Counted from the first letter of the stretch, positions 25,782-35,524 are shown. The stretch is 64,000 nucleotides of DNA from Loktanella sp. (GCA_017390475.1 JAFPBO010000008.1:62001-126000); one strand, 5' to 3'. Notes: generated by a model not told the origin, from the letters alone. Numbers and translations: made by a program.

Positions 25782-25928
25782 AGGTCGGGGATAACCCCGA
25801 CCTACATATCGGTTACCGTAGGGCGGGGTTTTCCCCGCCTTATTTCATATCGACTAGCACCGTAGGTCGGGGTTAACCCCGACCTACATTTTGACCGGTA
25901 CCGTAAGTCGGGGTTAACCCCGACCTAC
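25782..25928. repeat. Run of four GC palindromes in a convergent gap
   Basis: Four inverted repeats in 150 bp: AGGTCGGGG-ata-CCCCGACCT (25782-25803, one-base offset), GGGCGGGG-tttt-CCCCGCC (25819-25841), and two near copies of GGTCGGGGTTAACCCCGACC (within 25862-25887 and 25903-25928). They fill the gap between the convergent FMN reductase and cobS genes. The spacers differ in sequence and length, so this is not a CRISPR. Related palindromes lie at 11447 and 51602. Confidence 0.8.
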
Positions 25929-25930
25929 TT

Positions 25931-26917
25931 TCACCCCAAGCTCAAACTCGCCGCACTTTCCGGCAATTCCTCGTCAAAACACCGCTGATAGAATTCCGCC
26001 ACGGTCTGACGTTCCAATTCATCGCATTTGTTCAGGAACGACAGCCGAAACGCATAGCCGACATCCTTGAAAATCCGCGCATTCTCGGCCCAGGCCAGCA
26101 CCGTGCGGGGCGACATCAGCGTGCTCAGATCACCATTGATGAATGCCGTGCGGGTCAGATCGGCCACTGTGACCATCTGGCTGATCGTCCGGCGACCCTT
26201 TTCATTATTGTAATGCGGTGACTTCGCCAGCACGATGGCGGCCTCGGCATCATGCGACAGATAGTTCAGCGTCGCGACCAGCGACCAACGGTCCATCTGC
26301 GCTTGGTTGATCTGCTGGGTGCCATGGTAAAGGCCGGTCGTGTCCCCCAGACCCACCGTATTCGCCGTGGCGAACAGACGGAAATAGGGGTTCGGCGTGA
26401 TGATTTCGTTCTGATCCATGAGCGTCAGCTTGCCGTCGGCTTCCAGCACCCGCTGGATCACGAACATCACATCGGCGCGGCCTGCGTCATATTCATCGAA
26501 CACAATCGCCACGGGGTTGCGCAATGCCCAAGGCAGAATGCCTTCGTGGAATTCCGTCACCTGCACACCATCGCGCAGCTTGATCGCGTCTTTCCCGATC
26601 AGATCGATCCGGCTGATATGGCTGTCAAGGTTCACCCGCACGCAGGGCCAGTTCAGCCGTGCGGCAACCTGTTCGATATGGGTCGATTTCCCGGTGCCGT
26701 GATAGCCCTGAATCATCACCCGGCGGTTATAGCCAAACCCGGCCAAAATCGCCAAAGTCGTATCGGGATCGAATTTATAGGTGCTGTCAATCTCTGGCAC
26801 ACGGTCGGTCCGCTCGGCAAAACCTTTGATCTTCATGTCGCTGTCGATGCCAAAGACATCCCGGACAGAGATATCCTCGGTAGGTTTCGCATGCATATCA
26901 GTGGTGCCGTCGGCCAT
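25931..26917 (-). CDS. cobS: Cobaltochelatase subunit CobS
   Basis: 328 aa from the ATG at 26917, matching the usual CobS length; a 20-residue longer reading exists. AAA+ ATPase of the MoxR/CobS group: Walker A in [18 protein letters not shown], Walker B in [15 protein letters not shown], sensor 1 in [13 protein letters not shown]. The N-terminus [30 protein letters not shown] is family-specific. Forms a ring with CobT that powers cobalt insertion by CobN. A DnaJ-like gene lies 81 bp upstream on the same strand, as in many Rhodobacterales. Confidence 0.96.
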   Translation of the reverse strand: MADGTTDMHAKPTEDISVRDVFGIDSDMKIKGFAERTDRVPEIDSTYKFDPDTTLAILAGFGYNRRVMIQGYHGTGKSTHIEQVAARLNWPCVRVNLDSHISRIDLIGKDAIKLRDGVQVTEFHEGILPWALRNPVAIVFDEYDAGRADVMFVIQRVLEADGKLTLMDQNEIITPNPYFRLFATANTVGLGDTTGLYHGTQQINQAQMDRWSLVATLNYLSHDAEAAIVLAKSPHYNNEKGRRTISQMVTVADLTRTAFINGDLSTLMSPRTVLAWAENARIFKDVGYAFRLSFLNKCDELERQTVAEFYQRCFDEELPESAASLSLG

Positions 26918-26998
26918 GTGCCTTGCCTTTTCGTTTAGATCGTCAGTTTCAAGCTTTGGGGCAACATAACGCCCCACGCGCCAAGCGCCAGCCCCGGT

Positions 26999-27634
26999 TC
27001 AATCCGCGTCGCGGAAATTGCGGCTGACCTTGATCTGATCCCAGGCCCAGACGACTTCGGACAATTGTTCTTCCTGAGACCGGTCGCCACCGTTCATATC
27101 GGGGTGCAACACCTTGATCAGCGATTTATAGGCTTTGCGGATCTCCTGTTTCGACCAATTATCCTTGGCCTCCAGAATATCAATTGCGCGGCGTTCGGTG
27201 GGCGGCAGCTTGCGGCCCACGGCAGCGCCACGGCCCGGATTGCGGGTGGCGTTCTGGCCCAGCACCTCATGCGCGTCATTGACACCAAGCCGCGCCCAGG
27301 CGCGTTCCTCGACAGATCGTTTGAACGGTTTCGTAGGCCGGTCCCAGACCCGGTCATTGGTCATCTGGGCGGCCAGTTCGGCCTCTGACGCGGTGTCGAA
27401 GAAATTCCATTTCAGGTTATATTCGCGGACATGTTCCTGGCAGAACCAGAAATAATCATCCAGCACATCGGGGGCCTTGGGCGCGCGGAACGGGGCCGGT
27501 TCCTGACAACCTTCATGATCGCAGACGCGTTTGGACGTCTCGGAAGCGCCCGACATCCCCCGCCGTCCGCGCGGATTTTTCTTCTTGGAGGACGACACGG
27601 ACATATCGAAACCAAAGGGATCATCTTTTTTCAT
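26999..27634 (-). CDS. DnaJ-domain protein
   Basis: 211 aa from the ATG at 27634; a 35-residue longer reading lacks a matching N-terminus. The J domain is C-terminal (IDILEAKDNWSKQEIRKAYKSLIKVLHPDMNGGDRSQEEQLSEVVWAWDQI) with the H-P-D tripeptide that stimulates DnaK. The N-terminal half has a Cys/His pair set (CDHEGCQEPAPFRAP and FCQEHV), suggesting a small zinc site. It is not the canonical DnaJ, which has an N-terminal J domain. Located between cobS and bolA. Likely a specialised co-chaperone with unknown client. Confidence 0.88.
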   Translation of the reverse strand: MKKDDPFGFDMSVSSSKKKNPRGRRGMSGASETSKRVCDHEGCQEPAPFRAPKAPDVLDDYFWFCQEHVREYNLKWNFFDTASEAELAAQMTNDRVWDRPTKPFKRSVEERAWARLGVNDAHEVLGQNATRNPGRGAAVGRKLPPTERRAIDILEAKDNWSKQEIRKAYKSLIKVLHPDMNGGDRSQEEQLSEVVWAWDQIKVSRNFRDAD

Positions 27635-27711
27635 GGTGCTTCTCACTTTCCGACTCGGACGACAGACTCTAGACCCCTGAGCGACAGATAGAAGAGGGGC
27701 GAACGAAAATA

Positions 27712-27963
27712 ATGGCATTACAGGCTGAAATTCACGCAAGACTGATGAGCCTTGCCCCCGAAACGCTCGATGTGATCAACGAAAGCCATAAACACGCAGG
27801 CCATGCCGGTGACGACGGCACCGGCGAAAGCCACTGGCGCGTCGTGATCAAAGCCGCCGTGCTGGACGATATGTCGCGGATCGCGCGACACCGGGCGGTG
27901 CATGATGCGATCGGTTCCGATCTGATGGGACGTATTCACGCCCTCGCCATCGAAATGCGCTGA
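27712..27963 (+). CDS. bolA: BolA family protein
   Basis: 83 aa. Class II KH-like fold: VINESHKHAGHAG...ESHWRVVIKAAVLDDMSRIARHRAVHDAIGSDLMGRIHALAIEM. The conserved S-H-x-H and R-H-R-x-V-x-x-x-I/L positions used with monothiol glutaredoxins for [2Fe-2S] binding are present. Divergent from the DnaJ-like gene with a 77-bp shared gap. Confidence 0.93.
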   Translation: MALQAEIHARLMSLAPETLDVINESHKHAGHAGDDGTGESHWRVVIKAAVLDDMSRIARHRAVHDAIGSDLMGRIHALAIEMR

Positions 27964-27982
27964 CGGGACTTTGCGAAACGAC

Positions 27983-28384
27983 TTATCCCGCAGCGGCGTC
28001 CTTGGGTTTGTCGTCAGCTTCTGCTGATGGTTCTGGCTCTGTGACGATCTTTTTGGTCACAACTGGCGCAGGTGGTGTGACCACAGGTGCCACTGGCGTG
28101 GTCGGTATTGCGGGGGCCTGTCGCTGCGCTTTCATCTTGGGCGCGCCGCTGGCAGGTTTGGCGCGGCGGAACACCAGCATATTCTGATAGACCGTCGTCT
28201 TGCTGATCAGCCCGTCGCGCTGTTCGCAGGGCAATGTATCGGCGCGGATATATTCCCAGCCATCTGCCGCCGCCTCGTTGATCGCGGTTTGCAGCGCAAG
28301 CGCAAAGCGTTCTTCATTGGTCTTGACGCCTGGTGCCTTGACCCCGCGCACCGGGGCCGGAACGACCTTGTATTCATATGTCAT
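27983..28384 (-). CDS. DUF4177 domain protein with Pro/Thr/Val-rich tail
   Basis: 133 aa from ATG 28384, which has GGGGGA 7 bp upstream; a start 15 bp earlier lacks a ribosome site. Residues 1-75 are DUF4177-like (TYEYKVVPAPVRG, ALQTAINEAAADGWEYIRADTLP, YQNMLVFRRA). The remaining 55 residues are low-complexity PTTPVAPVVTPPAPVV then acidic EPEPSAEADDKPKDAAAG, probably disordered. No known function. It lies downstream of gatB on the same strand, after a terminator. Confidence 0.8.
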   Translation of the reverse strand: MTYEYKVVPAPVRGVKAPGVKTNEERFALALQTAINEAAADGWEYIRADTLPCEQRDGLISKTTVYQNMLVFRRAKPASGAPKMKAQRQAPAIPTTPVAPVVTPPAPVVTKKIVTEPEPSAEADDKPKDAAAG

Positions 28385-28419
28385 TGCGTTTTCCCCCATG
28401 GCCGCCGCGTAGCTATAGC

Positions 28420-28449
28420 AAAAGGCGGGCTGATAGGAAAGCGCCCGCC
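28420..28449 (-). terminator. Intrinsic terminator of gatB
   Basis: On the minus strand GGCGGGC-gctttcctatca-GCCCGCC is followed by TTTTG. It starts 2 bp after the gatB stop. Confidence 0.75.
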
Positions 28450-28450
28450 G

Positions 28451-29962
28451 TCACAGCCCAAGTTTCGCTGACACGATCTGGTTGACCGCCGCCGGATTGG
28501 CCTTGCCGCCTGTCGCCTTCATCACCTGACCGACAAACCAGCCCGCCAGTTTCGGGTTCGCCTTGGCCTTTTCGACCTGCGCAGGGTTGGCGGTGATGAT
28601 CTCATCCACTGCCGCCTCGATTGCGCCAGTGTCGGTGACCTGCTTCATGCCTTCGGTTTCGACGATTTCGTCAGGGTCGCGGTTCTGGGTATAGGCGATG
28701 TCGAACACATCCTTGGCGATCTTGCCTGAAATTGTGTCTGACTTGATCAACCCAACGATCTGGCCCAGCCGTTCGGCAGAAATCGGGCTGCTGGCGATAT
28801 CCTTGTCATCCTTTTTCAGACGGCCGAACAATTCGTTGATCACCCAGTTGGCTGCCAGTTTGCCATCGCGGCCTTCGGCGACCTTTTCGAAAAACGCCGC
28901 ATTCTCGCCCTCTGCCGTCAGGACAGAGGCATCGTAATCCGACAGCCCGAAATTCGCGATGAACCGCGCCTTTTTCGCATCCGGCAATTCGGGCAGGGCG
29001 GCGTTGATGTCGTCAACCCAGGCCTGTTCAATCTCCAGCGGCAGCAGGTCGGGGTCGGGGAAATAGCGGTAATCATGCGCTTCTTCCTTGGACCGCTGGC
29101 TGCGTGTCTCGCCTTTTTCGGGGTCAAAGCCGCGGGTTTCCTGCACGATCTCTCCGCCATCTTCCAGAATTGCGATCTGGCGGCGCGCCTCGATCTCGAT
29201 CGCCTGCTGGATAAAGCGGGTGGAGTTCATGTTCTTGATTTCGCAGCGCGTGCCAAGATGGCTGAAATCGCCGGTTTCCATGAATCGTTCGTAATCGCCC
29301 GGACGGCAGACCGACACGTTGACATCGGCCCGCAGATTGCCGTTCTGCATATCGCCATCACAGGTGCCGAGATAGCGCATGATCTGGCGCAGTTTCAGGA
29401 TATAGGCAGATGCCTCTTCCGGCCCACGGATATCGGGGCGGCTGACGATTTCCATCAGCGCCACGCCGGTGCGGTTCAAATCAACAAAAGACATCGTGGG
29501 GTCCATGTCATGGATCGACTTACCCGCATCCTGTTCCAGATGGATGCGTTCGATCCGCACCAGACGGGCCAGACCATTACCCATCTCAACCAACACTTCG
29601 CCTTCACCCACGATAGGATGATAAAGCTGGCTGATCTGATAGCCCTGCGGCAGATCGGGATAGAAATAATTCTTGCGGTCAAAGGCGGATACAAGATTGA
29701 TCTTTGCTTTCAGTCCCAGCCCGGTGCGCACGGCTTGGGCCACGCATTCTTCGTTGATCACAGGCAGCATGCCTGGCATCCCGGCATCCACGAAAGCCAC
29801 ATTGCTGTTGGGTTCGGCACCGAACAGGGTAGAGGCACCGGAAAACAGTTTCGCATTGGTTGCCACCTGCGCGTGGACTTCCAGCCCGATCACCAGTTCC
29901 CAGTCACCGGTGGCCCCGGCGATCACTTTCGGCGCGGGGGAATCGTAGGTCAGGTCAAGCAT
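28451..29962 (-). CDS. gatB: Aspartyl/glutamyl-tRNA amidotransferase subunit B
   Basis: 503 aa from ATG 29962, chosen because AAGGA lies 8 bp upstream and [16 protein letters not shown] is the expected N-terminus. [23 protein letters not shown] is the GatB signature. The catalytic core has the zinc/ADP region and [17 protein letters not shown]-type block ([20 protein letters not shown]). The C-terminal helical/YqeY-like tail reads [35 protein letters not shown]. It forms Gln-tRNA(Gln) or Asn-tRNA(Asn) with GatA and GatC, neither in this window. Confidence 0.97.
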   Translation of the reverse strand: MLDLTYDSPAPKVIAGATGDWELVIGLEVHAQVATNAKLFSGASTLFGAEPNSNVAFVDAGMPGMLPVINEECVAQAVRTGLGLKAKINLVSAFDRKNYFYPDLPQGYQISQLYHPIVGEGEVLVEMGNGLARLVRIERIHLEQDAGKSIHDMDPTMSFVDLNRTGVALMEIVSRPDIRGPEEASAYILKLRQIMRYLGTCDGDMQNGNLRADVNVSVCRPGDYERFMETGDFSHLGTRCEIKNMNSTRFIQQAIEIEARRQIAILEDGGEIVQETRGFDPEKGETRSQRSKEEAHDYRYFPDPDLLPLEIEQAWVDDINAALPELPDAKKARFIANFGLSDYDASVLTAEGENAAFFEKVAEGRDGKLAANWVINELFGRLKKDDKDIASSPISAERLGQIVGLIKSDTISGKIAKDVFDIAYTQNRDPDEIVETEGMKQVTDTGAIEAAVDEIITANPAQVEKAKANPKLAGWFVGQVMKATGGKANPAAVNQIVSAKLGL

Positions 29963-30017
29963 CACGGGCATCCTTGGTTCAGGTCTGCAAGTTCTCTAAA
30001 AGAACGCGCAGCCCGCT

Positions 30018-30893
30018 TCAAGGTGCGCTTGACGCATCCTTGCTTAGCCAGGGCCGGGTTGTGGCGATCAGATTGACCACTGGCGCATGTTCGCCGCCCA
30101 ATGCCAGCGTCGCGCGGCGCAGCATATCAATACCCTCATCCGCATCGCGCGGAATGGCCGATGCTGAAATCGGCTCGCCCATGGTCACGACAAAGGGCTG
30201 GCTGCCCTTGTTCAATGTCTCATGAAATAATGTGATATCGCGCAGGGTCGGGTGGATGCGGTCAAACAGATAAAACAGCGCCGAATTGCGGGCCTGAATA
30301 TTGACCGGGATCACCGGCAAATCGAATTTGCGCGCCAGCATCGCGGCAGAGGCCATCCATGGCCTCTCGTGCAGCGACAGCCAACGGCGTTTCGCCAACC
30401 TGCCCGATGGAAAGATCACGCCCAACCGCCCGGCCTCTGTCGCCTGACGGACAAAGGCCATGGTTTCGCGGGTCTTGCCATGGCTGCGCAATTCCTTGCG
30501 CCATTCGACAGGCGCGATCATATCGTCCATCTGCGGAAACACGCGCAAAATGTCGCGATTGGCAAAAAAATAGGCATCAGGCCGCGATTGCGCGATCAAA
30601 TGGTTGAGGATGATCCCATCAGCGATTCCCGTCGGGTGATTGGCCACAATTAGCGCCGGGCCATGCGCGGGCAGATTGGTCAGCCCCTTGGCCGTCACCA
30701 GGCGCGCCAGCTGCCGGGCCATGGCCTGCATGATCTGCGCGGATTGGGCATCCTGCAACCGTTCAGCAATGGCGATGGTCTTGCCGTAGCCCAGCATGCG
30801 ATGCAGCATTTCGCGGGCCAGCCGGGTTCCGGGGCGCGTAGCGTAAAGCCATGGCGCACGTTCGGCGATCAACGGGTCGATGCGGTCTTTCAT
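30018..30893 (-). CDS. 1-acyl-glycerol-phosphate-type acyltransferase
   Basis: 291 aa PlsC-like fold. LIVANHPTGIADGIIL is a variant of the catalytic H-x4-D box, here H-x5-D as in one distinct acyltransferase branch of Rhodobacterales. GVIFPSGRLAKRRW is the phosphate-binding F-P-x-G-x-R box and DLPVIPVNIQARNS the later P box. It should transfer an acyl chain to a lysophospholipid or a lyso-ornithine-lipid-type acceptor; the exact substrate is unclear. Stands alone, upstream of gatB by 55 bp on the same strand. Confidence 0.78.
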   Translation of the reverse strand: MKDRIDPLIAERAPWLYATRPGTRLAREMLHRMLGYGKTIAIAERLQDAQSAQIMQAMARQLARLVTAKGLTNLPAHGPALIVANHPTGIADGIILNHLIAQSRPDAYFFANRDILRVFPQMDDMIAPVEWRKELRSHGKTRETMAFVRQATEAGRLGVIFPSGRLAKRRWLSLHERPWMASAAMLARKFDLPVIPVNIQARNSALFYLFDRIHPTLRDITLFHETLNKGSQPFVVTMGEPISASAIPRDADEGIDMLRRATLALGGEHAPVVNLIATTRPWLSKDASSAP

Positions 30894-31018
30894 AGCGTCC
30901 CTCAGATCACGGGCATGTAACGTTCATGCGACATCATACGCCGGTTTTTACAAAGGCGAAAGGGTGGCACCTTTCCTCACTGCTCGACAACGCGGTCAGG
31001 CCGCCTAGGTTCCCAAAT

Positions 31019-31162
31019 ATGGCGAAAATGCGCAAAAAATCCGATCTTCCACAAAAAACCTGCGCTACCTGCGGCAGGCCTTTCACTTGGCGCAAGAAAT
31101 GGGCCAAGGTCTGGGAATCTGTGCGATACTGCTCAGACAAGTGCCGTGGCACGCGCAATTGA
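31019..31162 (+). CDS. DUF2256 small zinc-ribbon-like protein
   Basis: 47 aa from ATG 31019; a longer reading from 30926 does not match the family. [20 protein letters not shown] is the family core, followed by VRYCSDKCR. The C-x2-C ... C-x3-C pattern suggests a bound zinc. It is often found beside cryptochrome/photolyase genes elsewhere, but none is here. Function unknown. Confidence 0.85.
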   Translation: MAKMRKKSDLPQKTCATCGRPFTWRKKWAKVWESVRYCSDKCRGTRN

Positions 31163-31260
31163 ATCCGATTGTGCGTGTTGCCTATCGGAAACTTCTGTTC
31201 TAATTCGTGACAAAGGCAGATTTTTGCCGCCGTTTGCCGGAACTCTAAGGGAGCATAGCC

Positions 31261-33408
31261 ATGAATGACCGCGTCGAGAAAAAAGGGCTTCAGGTCGCCA
31301 GTGAACTGGCCGATTTCATCGAAACGCAGGCCTTGCCCGGTACTGGCATTGATGCGGATGCATTCTGGTCCGGGTTCGCCGGGCTGATCGGGACGATGAC
31401 GCCACGCAACCGCGCGCTGTTACAGAAACGCGAAGACCTGCAATCGGCGATTGACACCTGGCATGTCAGTCAGCGCGGCAAAGTGCATGACCGCGTCGCC
31501 TATGAAAATTTTCTGAAAGATATCGGCTATCTCGTCCCCGAAGGCGATGATTTCGAGATCGAGACGCAGAATGTTGACCCAGAGATTGCGACAATCCCCG
31601 GCCCGCAATTGGTCGTGCCGATCACCAATGCCCGTTTTGCGCTGAATGCCGCCAATGCGCGCTGGGGCAGTCTTTATGACGCCTTCTACGGCACCGATGC
31701 GATGGGCGTGCAGCCCCCCGCCGGTGGCTATGAACGTGGCCATGGCGCCCGCGTCGTTGCCCGCGTCCGGGTATTTCTGGACGAGGCGTTTCCGGTCGAG
31801 GGCAAAAGCCATGCTGATGTGTCGCGTTATGCCGTGCAGGATGGCGCACTGTTGGTCGATGACCAGCCCCTGCGCGATCCGGCGAAATTCGTGGGCTTCC
31901 GCGGCGATCCTGCATCGCCCGAGGCTGTGCTGCTGGTCAACAACGGTTTGCATGTCGAATTGGTCTTTGACGGCAACCACCCGATCGGCAGCCGCGATCA
32001 GGCCAAACTGGCCGATGTGCGGCTGGAAAGCGCCATTTCCGCGATCATGGATTGTGAAGATTCGGTCGCCTGCGTCGATGCAGAAGATAAGGTTCTCGCC
32101 TACAGCAACTGGCTGGGCCTGATGAAAGGCGATCTGACCGCCGATCTGGTCAAGAACGGCAAGACGATGACCCGCAAACTCGCTGCGGACCGGGACTACA
32201 CCACGCCCGCTGGTGGCAAGGTCACGCTGAAAGGCCGCGCGCTGCTGTGGATTCGCAACGTTGGCCATCTGATGACCAATCCCGCGATTCTGGATGCAGA
32301 CGGCGAAGAGGTGTTTGAGGGTCTGATGGACGCCATGATCACCACTCTGGTCGCCATGCATGACCTGAAAACCAAAGGCGGCAATTCGGCGCTCGGGTCC
32401 GTCTATGTCGTGAAACCCAAGATGCACGGGCCGGAAGAGGTCGCCTTTACCAACGACATTTTCGCCGCTGTCGAAGATGCGCTTGGCCTGCCGCGCGACA
32501 CCGTCAAGATCGGCATCATGGACGAAGAACGGCGCACGACCGTCAACCTCAAGGAATGTATACGCGCCGCGAAATCCCGTGTCGCCTTTATCAACACCGG
32601 CTTTCTGGACCGCACCGGCGACGAAATCCACACCTCGATGGAGGCCGGGCCGTTCAGCCGCAAGGATCATATCAAGCGCAAGCAATGGATCGGCGCTTAT
32701 GAAGATCAAAACGTCGATATCGGGTTGGAATGTGGTTTCTCGGGCCGCGCCCAGATCGGCAAAGGCATGTGGGCCATGCCCGATCTGATGGCCGCGATGC
32801 TGGAACAGAAAATCGGCCACCCACAATCGGGTGCCAATTGCGCCTGGGTGCCCAGCCCGACCGCCGCGACCCTGCATGCCTTGCATTACCACAAGATCGA
32901 CGTGCTGGCCGTGCAGGCCAAGATGCGCAAAGGCGGGCGGCGCGCGCATGTGTCCAGCATCCTCGACATCCCGCTGGCACAATATCAGCGCTGGTCCGAG
33001 GCGCAGAAAATGCGCGAGGTCGAAAACAACGCCCAAGGCATCCTTGGCTATGTGGTGCGCTGGATCGATCAGGGTGTGGGCTGTTCCAAAGTCCCCGACA
33101 TCAACAATGTCGCGCTGATGGAAGACCGGGCTACCTGCCGGATTTCGTCGCAGGCGCTGGCCAACTGGCTGCATCATGACGTGGTCAGCCGCGATGCGGT
33201 GATGGAAGCGATGCAGAAAATGGCGCGCGTGGTGGATGAACAAAACGCCGATGACCCGGCCTATCGCCCGATGGCCCCCGATTTCACCAGCATCGCCTTT
33301 CAGGCGGCCTGTGATCTGGTCTTCAAAGGCCGTGAACAGCCATCCGGCTATACCGAACCAGTGCTGCACCAGCGCCGGTTGGAACTCAAAGCACAACGTA
33401 ATCACTAG
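31261..33408 (+). CDS. glcB: Malate synthase G
   Basis: 715 aa, the typical G isoform length. The TIM-barrel part holds [74 protein letters not shown] (catalytic Arg and Glu region), and HTSMEAGPF. The C-terminal plug contains the Asp used as base. It condenses glyoxylate and acetyl-CoA to malate. Isocitrate lyase is not in the window. Good AGGGAG ribosome site. glcG follows by 17 bp, so the two form an operon related to glycolate/glyoxylate use, though glcDEF are absent. Confidence 0.97.
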   Translation: MNDRVEKKGLQVASELADFIETQALPGTGIDADAFWSGFAGLIGTMTPRNRALLQKREDLQSAIDTWHVSQRGKVHDRVAYENFLKDIGYLVPEGDDFEIETQNVDPEIATIPGPQLVVPITNARFALNAANARWGSLYDAFYGTDAMGVQPPAGGYERGHGARVVARVRVFLDEAFPVEGKSHADVSRYAVQDGALLVDDQPLRDPAKFVGFRGDPASPEAVLLVNNGLHVELVFDGNHPIGSRDQAKLADVRLESAISAIMDCEDSVACVDAEDKVLAYSNWLGLMKGDLTADLVKNGKTMTRKLAADRDYTTPAGGKVTLKGRALLWIRNVGHLMTNPAILDADGEEVFEGLMDAMITTLVAMHDLKTKGGNSALGSVYVVKPKMHGPEEVAFTNDIFAAVEDALGLPRDTVKIGIMDEERRTTVNLKECIRAAKSRVAFINTGFLDRTGDEIHTSMEAGPFSRKDHIKRKQWIGAYEDQNVDIGLECGFSGRAQIGKGMWAMPDLMAAMLEQKIGHPQSGANCAWVPSPTAATLHALHYHKIDVLAVQAKMRKGGRRAHVSSILDIPLAQYQRWSEAQKMREVENNAQGILGYVVRWIDQGVGCSKVPDINNVALMEDRATCRISSQALANWLHHDVVSRDAVMEAMQKMARVVDEQNADDPAYRPMAPDFTSIAFQAACDLVFKGREQPSGYTEPVLHQRRLELKAQRNH

Positions 33409-33425
33409 ACCGCAAGGAAAGACCA

Positions 33426-33854
33426 ATGGCAGATATCTCGATCAGCAAGGCCCGCATGATCATCCGCAAGGCGCTGGCAACAGGGCGCGAGATGGAATTC
33501 AAACCGCTCTCCGTCGTCGTGCTGGACGCAGGCGGGCATGTGAAAGCCTTTGAACGTGAAGACGGTGCCGCACCGGGCCGTTTCGCGATTGCCCATGGCA
33601 AGGCTTATGGTTCCGTCATGCTCGGCATGGCCGGCAAGGCGCAGATGGCCCGGGCAGAGGCGCAGGCCTATTTCATGGCTGCCGTGAACGGCGTCTATGG
33701 CGGGCAGGTCGTGCCGGTGCCGGGCGGCGTCTTGCTGCGCGACAAGAAAGGTGCCGTGATCGGTGCGGTCGGCGTGACGGGCGATACATCCGACAATGAC
33801 GTGATCGCCGCCATGGCCGGGATCGAAGCTGCCGGGCTGACCGGCGAGGCGTAA
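33426..33854 (+). CDS. glcG: GlcG/HbpS family protein (DUF336)
   Basis: 142 aa. SISKARMIIRKALATGREMEFKPLSVVVLDAGGHVKAFEREDGAAPGRFAIAHGKAYGSVMLGMAG, then VPVPGGVLLRDKKGAVIGAVGVTGDTSDND, the full DUF336 fold. Relatives bind haem or B12-dependent enzymes' cofactors or have unknown function in glycolate operons. Ribosome site AAGGAAAG. Immediately after glcB, and the operon likely ends at the hairpin 33896-33921. Confidence 0.88.
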   Translation: MADISISKARMIIRKALATGREMEFKPLSVVVLDAGGHVKAFEREDGAAPGRFAIAHGKAYGSVMLGMAGKAQMARAEAQAYFMAAVNGVYGGQVVPVPGGVLLRDKKGAVIGAVGVTGDTSDNDVIAAMAGIEAAGLTGEA

Positions 33855-33895
33855 GCCTCAATCACGCGCTATCACCATGAAAACCGCCACAAAAT

Positions 33896-33921
33896 CGGGC
33901 ATGTGCGCCAGCGCATGCCCG
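33896..33921 (+). terminator. Hairpin terminator after glcB-glcG
   Basis: CGGGCATG-tgcgccagcg-CATGCCCG with inner G-C pairs possible, followed by TTTGTGCGTTT, 41 bp after the glcG stop. Confidence 0.65.
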
Positions 33922-33995
33922 TTTGTGCGTTTGGCCTCTCTTCCATTGGTCAGTCTGCCTGACTATCCTTTGTCCAGCACAAACAGGAGAGTCCC

Positions 33996-34763
33996 ATGCC
34001 CCGTCCCGTGATCGGAGTGATCGCAAGTTCGTATCTGATCAATGACCAATACCCCGCGCATGCCTCTGGCGCGATGAATGCCGAGGCGCTTGCCGCTGTT
34101 TCCGGCTGTCTGCCGCTGATCGTGCCCTCGCATCCCGGCATGGTGTGTCTTGATACCTTGATGGACACCTGCGACGGTTTCCTGTTCCCCGGTGCCCGCG
34201 CCAATGTCCATCCAGAGGAATATGGCGAAGAAGAAACCCCCGCCCATGGCACGTTTGACCGCGACCGCGACCGTCTGACCCTGCCGCTGATCCGCGCCTG
34301 TGTGGCGCGTGGCCAGCCGATTCTGGGCATCTGCCGTGGCTTTCAAGAGGTCAATGTCGCCATGGGCGGCACGCTTTTCCCCGAAATTCGCGACCTGCCG
34401 GGGCGCGATAATCACCGGATGCCGCCTGATGGGTCGCTGGACGAAAAATTCGCCTTGCGGCACCGCGTCACCTTCCGCCCCGGCGGTGTATTCCACCGGC
34501 TGATGGACGCGCCCAGCGTCATGACCAACACATTGCACGGGCAGGGGATCAAACAACCCGGCCCCCGCGTGATCGTCGACGGCCATGCCCCTGATGGTAC
34601 GCCCGAAGCGATCTATATCGCCGATGCCCCCGGTTTCACCTTGTCGGTGCAATGGCATCCCGAATGGAATGCGGACGCCGACCCCGTGTCACGTCCACTG
34701 TTCGCCGCCTTTGGCGATGCCTGCCGCGATTGGGCCGCTCGGAGCTTGCGTAAGGCTTCGTAA
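33996..34763 (+). CDS. puuD: Gamma-glutamyl-gamma-aminobutyrate hydrolase-like protein (peptidase C26)
   Basis: 255 aa class I glutamine amidotransferase fold. The nucleophile Cys is in PILGICRGFQEVNVAMGG, and the His-Glu pair in LSVQWHPEWNAD. FLFPGARANVHPEEYG resembles the PuuD oxyanion region. In putrescine breakdown PuuD releases GABA from gamma-glutamyl-GABA, but no other puu gene is here, so the substrate is uncertain. Ribosome site AGGAGAG upstream. The next gene is a D-lyxose isomerase-like sequence 18 bp on, with a 14-bp palindrome (34759-34772) spanning this stop codon. Confidence 0.82.
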   Translation: MPRPVIGVIASSYLINDQYPAHASGAMNAEALAAVSGCLPLIVPSHPGMVCLDTLMDTCDGFLFPGARANVHPEEYGEEETPAHGTFDRDRDRLTLPLIRACVARGQPILGICRGFQEVNVAMGGTLFPEIRDLPGRDNHRMPPDGSLDEKFALRHRVTFRPGGVFHRLMDAPSVMTNTLHGQGIKQPGPRVIVDGHAPDGTPEAIYIADAPGFTLSVQWHPEWNADADPVSRPLFAAFGDACRDWAARSLRKAS

Positions 34764-34781
34764 TCGATTACGTATCGCGCC

Positions 34782-35471
34782 ATGAAAAGATCACGCATCA
34801 ATGATATCATGGCCGAAGCGGATGAGATGATCCGGTCACACGGTTTCGTCTTGCCGCCTTGGGCCTATTGGACCCCCGACCAGTTCAAATCCCGCGCCAA
34901 AGATGCCCAAGCGGTGATCGACGCGCGCTGCGGCTGGGATATAACCGATTATGGCGCGGGCCGTTACGACGACATGGGCCTGTTCCTGTTCACCCTGCGC
35001 AATGGCCGGCTCGCCGATCTGCAACGTGGCGGCGGGATGTGTTATGCCGAAAAACTGCTGATCTCTAAACAGGATCAGCTGTCGCCGATGCATACCCATG
35101 TGATCAAGGCCGAAGATATCATCAACCGGGGCGGCGCGACTTTGGTGGTGGAACTCTACGGCTCAGACCCGGATGGTCATTTCGATGAGAACGCTGGCGG
35201 CACGGTGATGTGCGACGGTATCCGCCGCCCCTTTGCCCCCGGCGACAAGCTGCGCCTCGCGCCGGGCGAAAGCGTCACGCTGATGCCTGGTGACTGGCAT
35301 GCCTTCTGGGGCGAGGGTGGTGACGTGCTGATCGGCGAAGTTTCGACCGTGAACGATGACGAGACCGACAATATTTTCCGCGAGCCCATCGGGCGGTTCG
35401 CGCAGATTGAGGAAGATGTGGCACCGACCCATTTATTGGTCAGCGACTACAAAACATGGCTGCCCGCGTAG
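34782..35471 (+). CDS. D-lyxose/D-mannose isomerase-like cupin protein
   Basis: 229 aa. KRSRINDIMAEADEMIRSHGFVLPPWAYWTPDQ is the D-lyxose ketol-isomerase start, and the cupin core gives metal ligands H-T-H in LSPMHTHVIKAEDIINRGG (with Glu) and a distal His in LMPGDWHAFWGEGGDVLIGEVSTVNDDETDN. These enzymes convert D-lyxose and D-xylulose or D-mannose and D-fructose with Mn2+. The start has a weak ribosome site and probably relies on coupling to the amidotransferase-like gene. AT-rich palindromes follow the stop. Confidence 0.82.
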   Translation: MKRSRINDIMAEADEMIRSHGFVLPPWAYWTPDQFKSRAKDAQAVIDARCGWDITDYGAGRYDDMGLFLFTLRNGRLADLQRGGGMCYAEKLLISKQDQLSPMHTHVIKAEDIINRGGATLVVELYGSDPDGHFDENAGGTVMCDGIRRPFAPGDKLRLAPGESVTLMPGDWHAFWGEGGDVLIGEVSTVNDDETDNIFREPIGRFAQIEEDVAPTHLLVSDYKTWLPA

Positions 35472-35524
35472 AAATTTTTTGTCAAAAAATTTCGGCGCAC
35501 CAAAAATTTTCGACGAAAATTTTT
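35472..35524. terminator. Pair of AT-rich palindromes between convergent genes
   Basis: AAATTTTTT-gtc-AAAAAATTT (35472-35492) and AAAAATTTTCG-a-CGAAAATTTTT (35502-35524). The first begins immediately after the isomerase stop codon; the second ends 13 bp before the oxidoreductase stop. Each gives T runs on both strands and they could end both transcripts, but the stems are AU-only, unlike normal terminators of this genome. Confidence 0.45.

Noticed and set aside
25782-25928. CRISPR array
   Set aside because: The repeats are fully self-complementary, differ from one another, have irregular spacers of 15-21 bp, and no cas gene is nearby.
27983-28399. Longer start at 28399 for the DUF4177 gene
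   Set aside because: Only the ATG at 28384 has a ribosome site (GGGGGA at 7 bp), and the family begins at TYEYKVV.
31420-33426. 668-codon minus-strand frame opposite glcB
   Set aside because: Antisense shadow of malate synthase G, which is unmistakable on the plus strand; composition is Asp/His/Gly/Arg-skewed and meaningless as protein.
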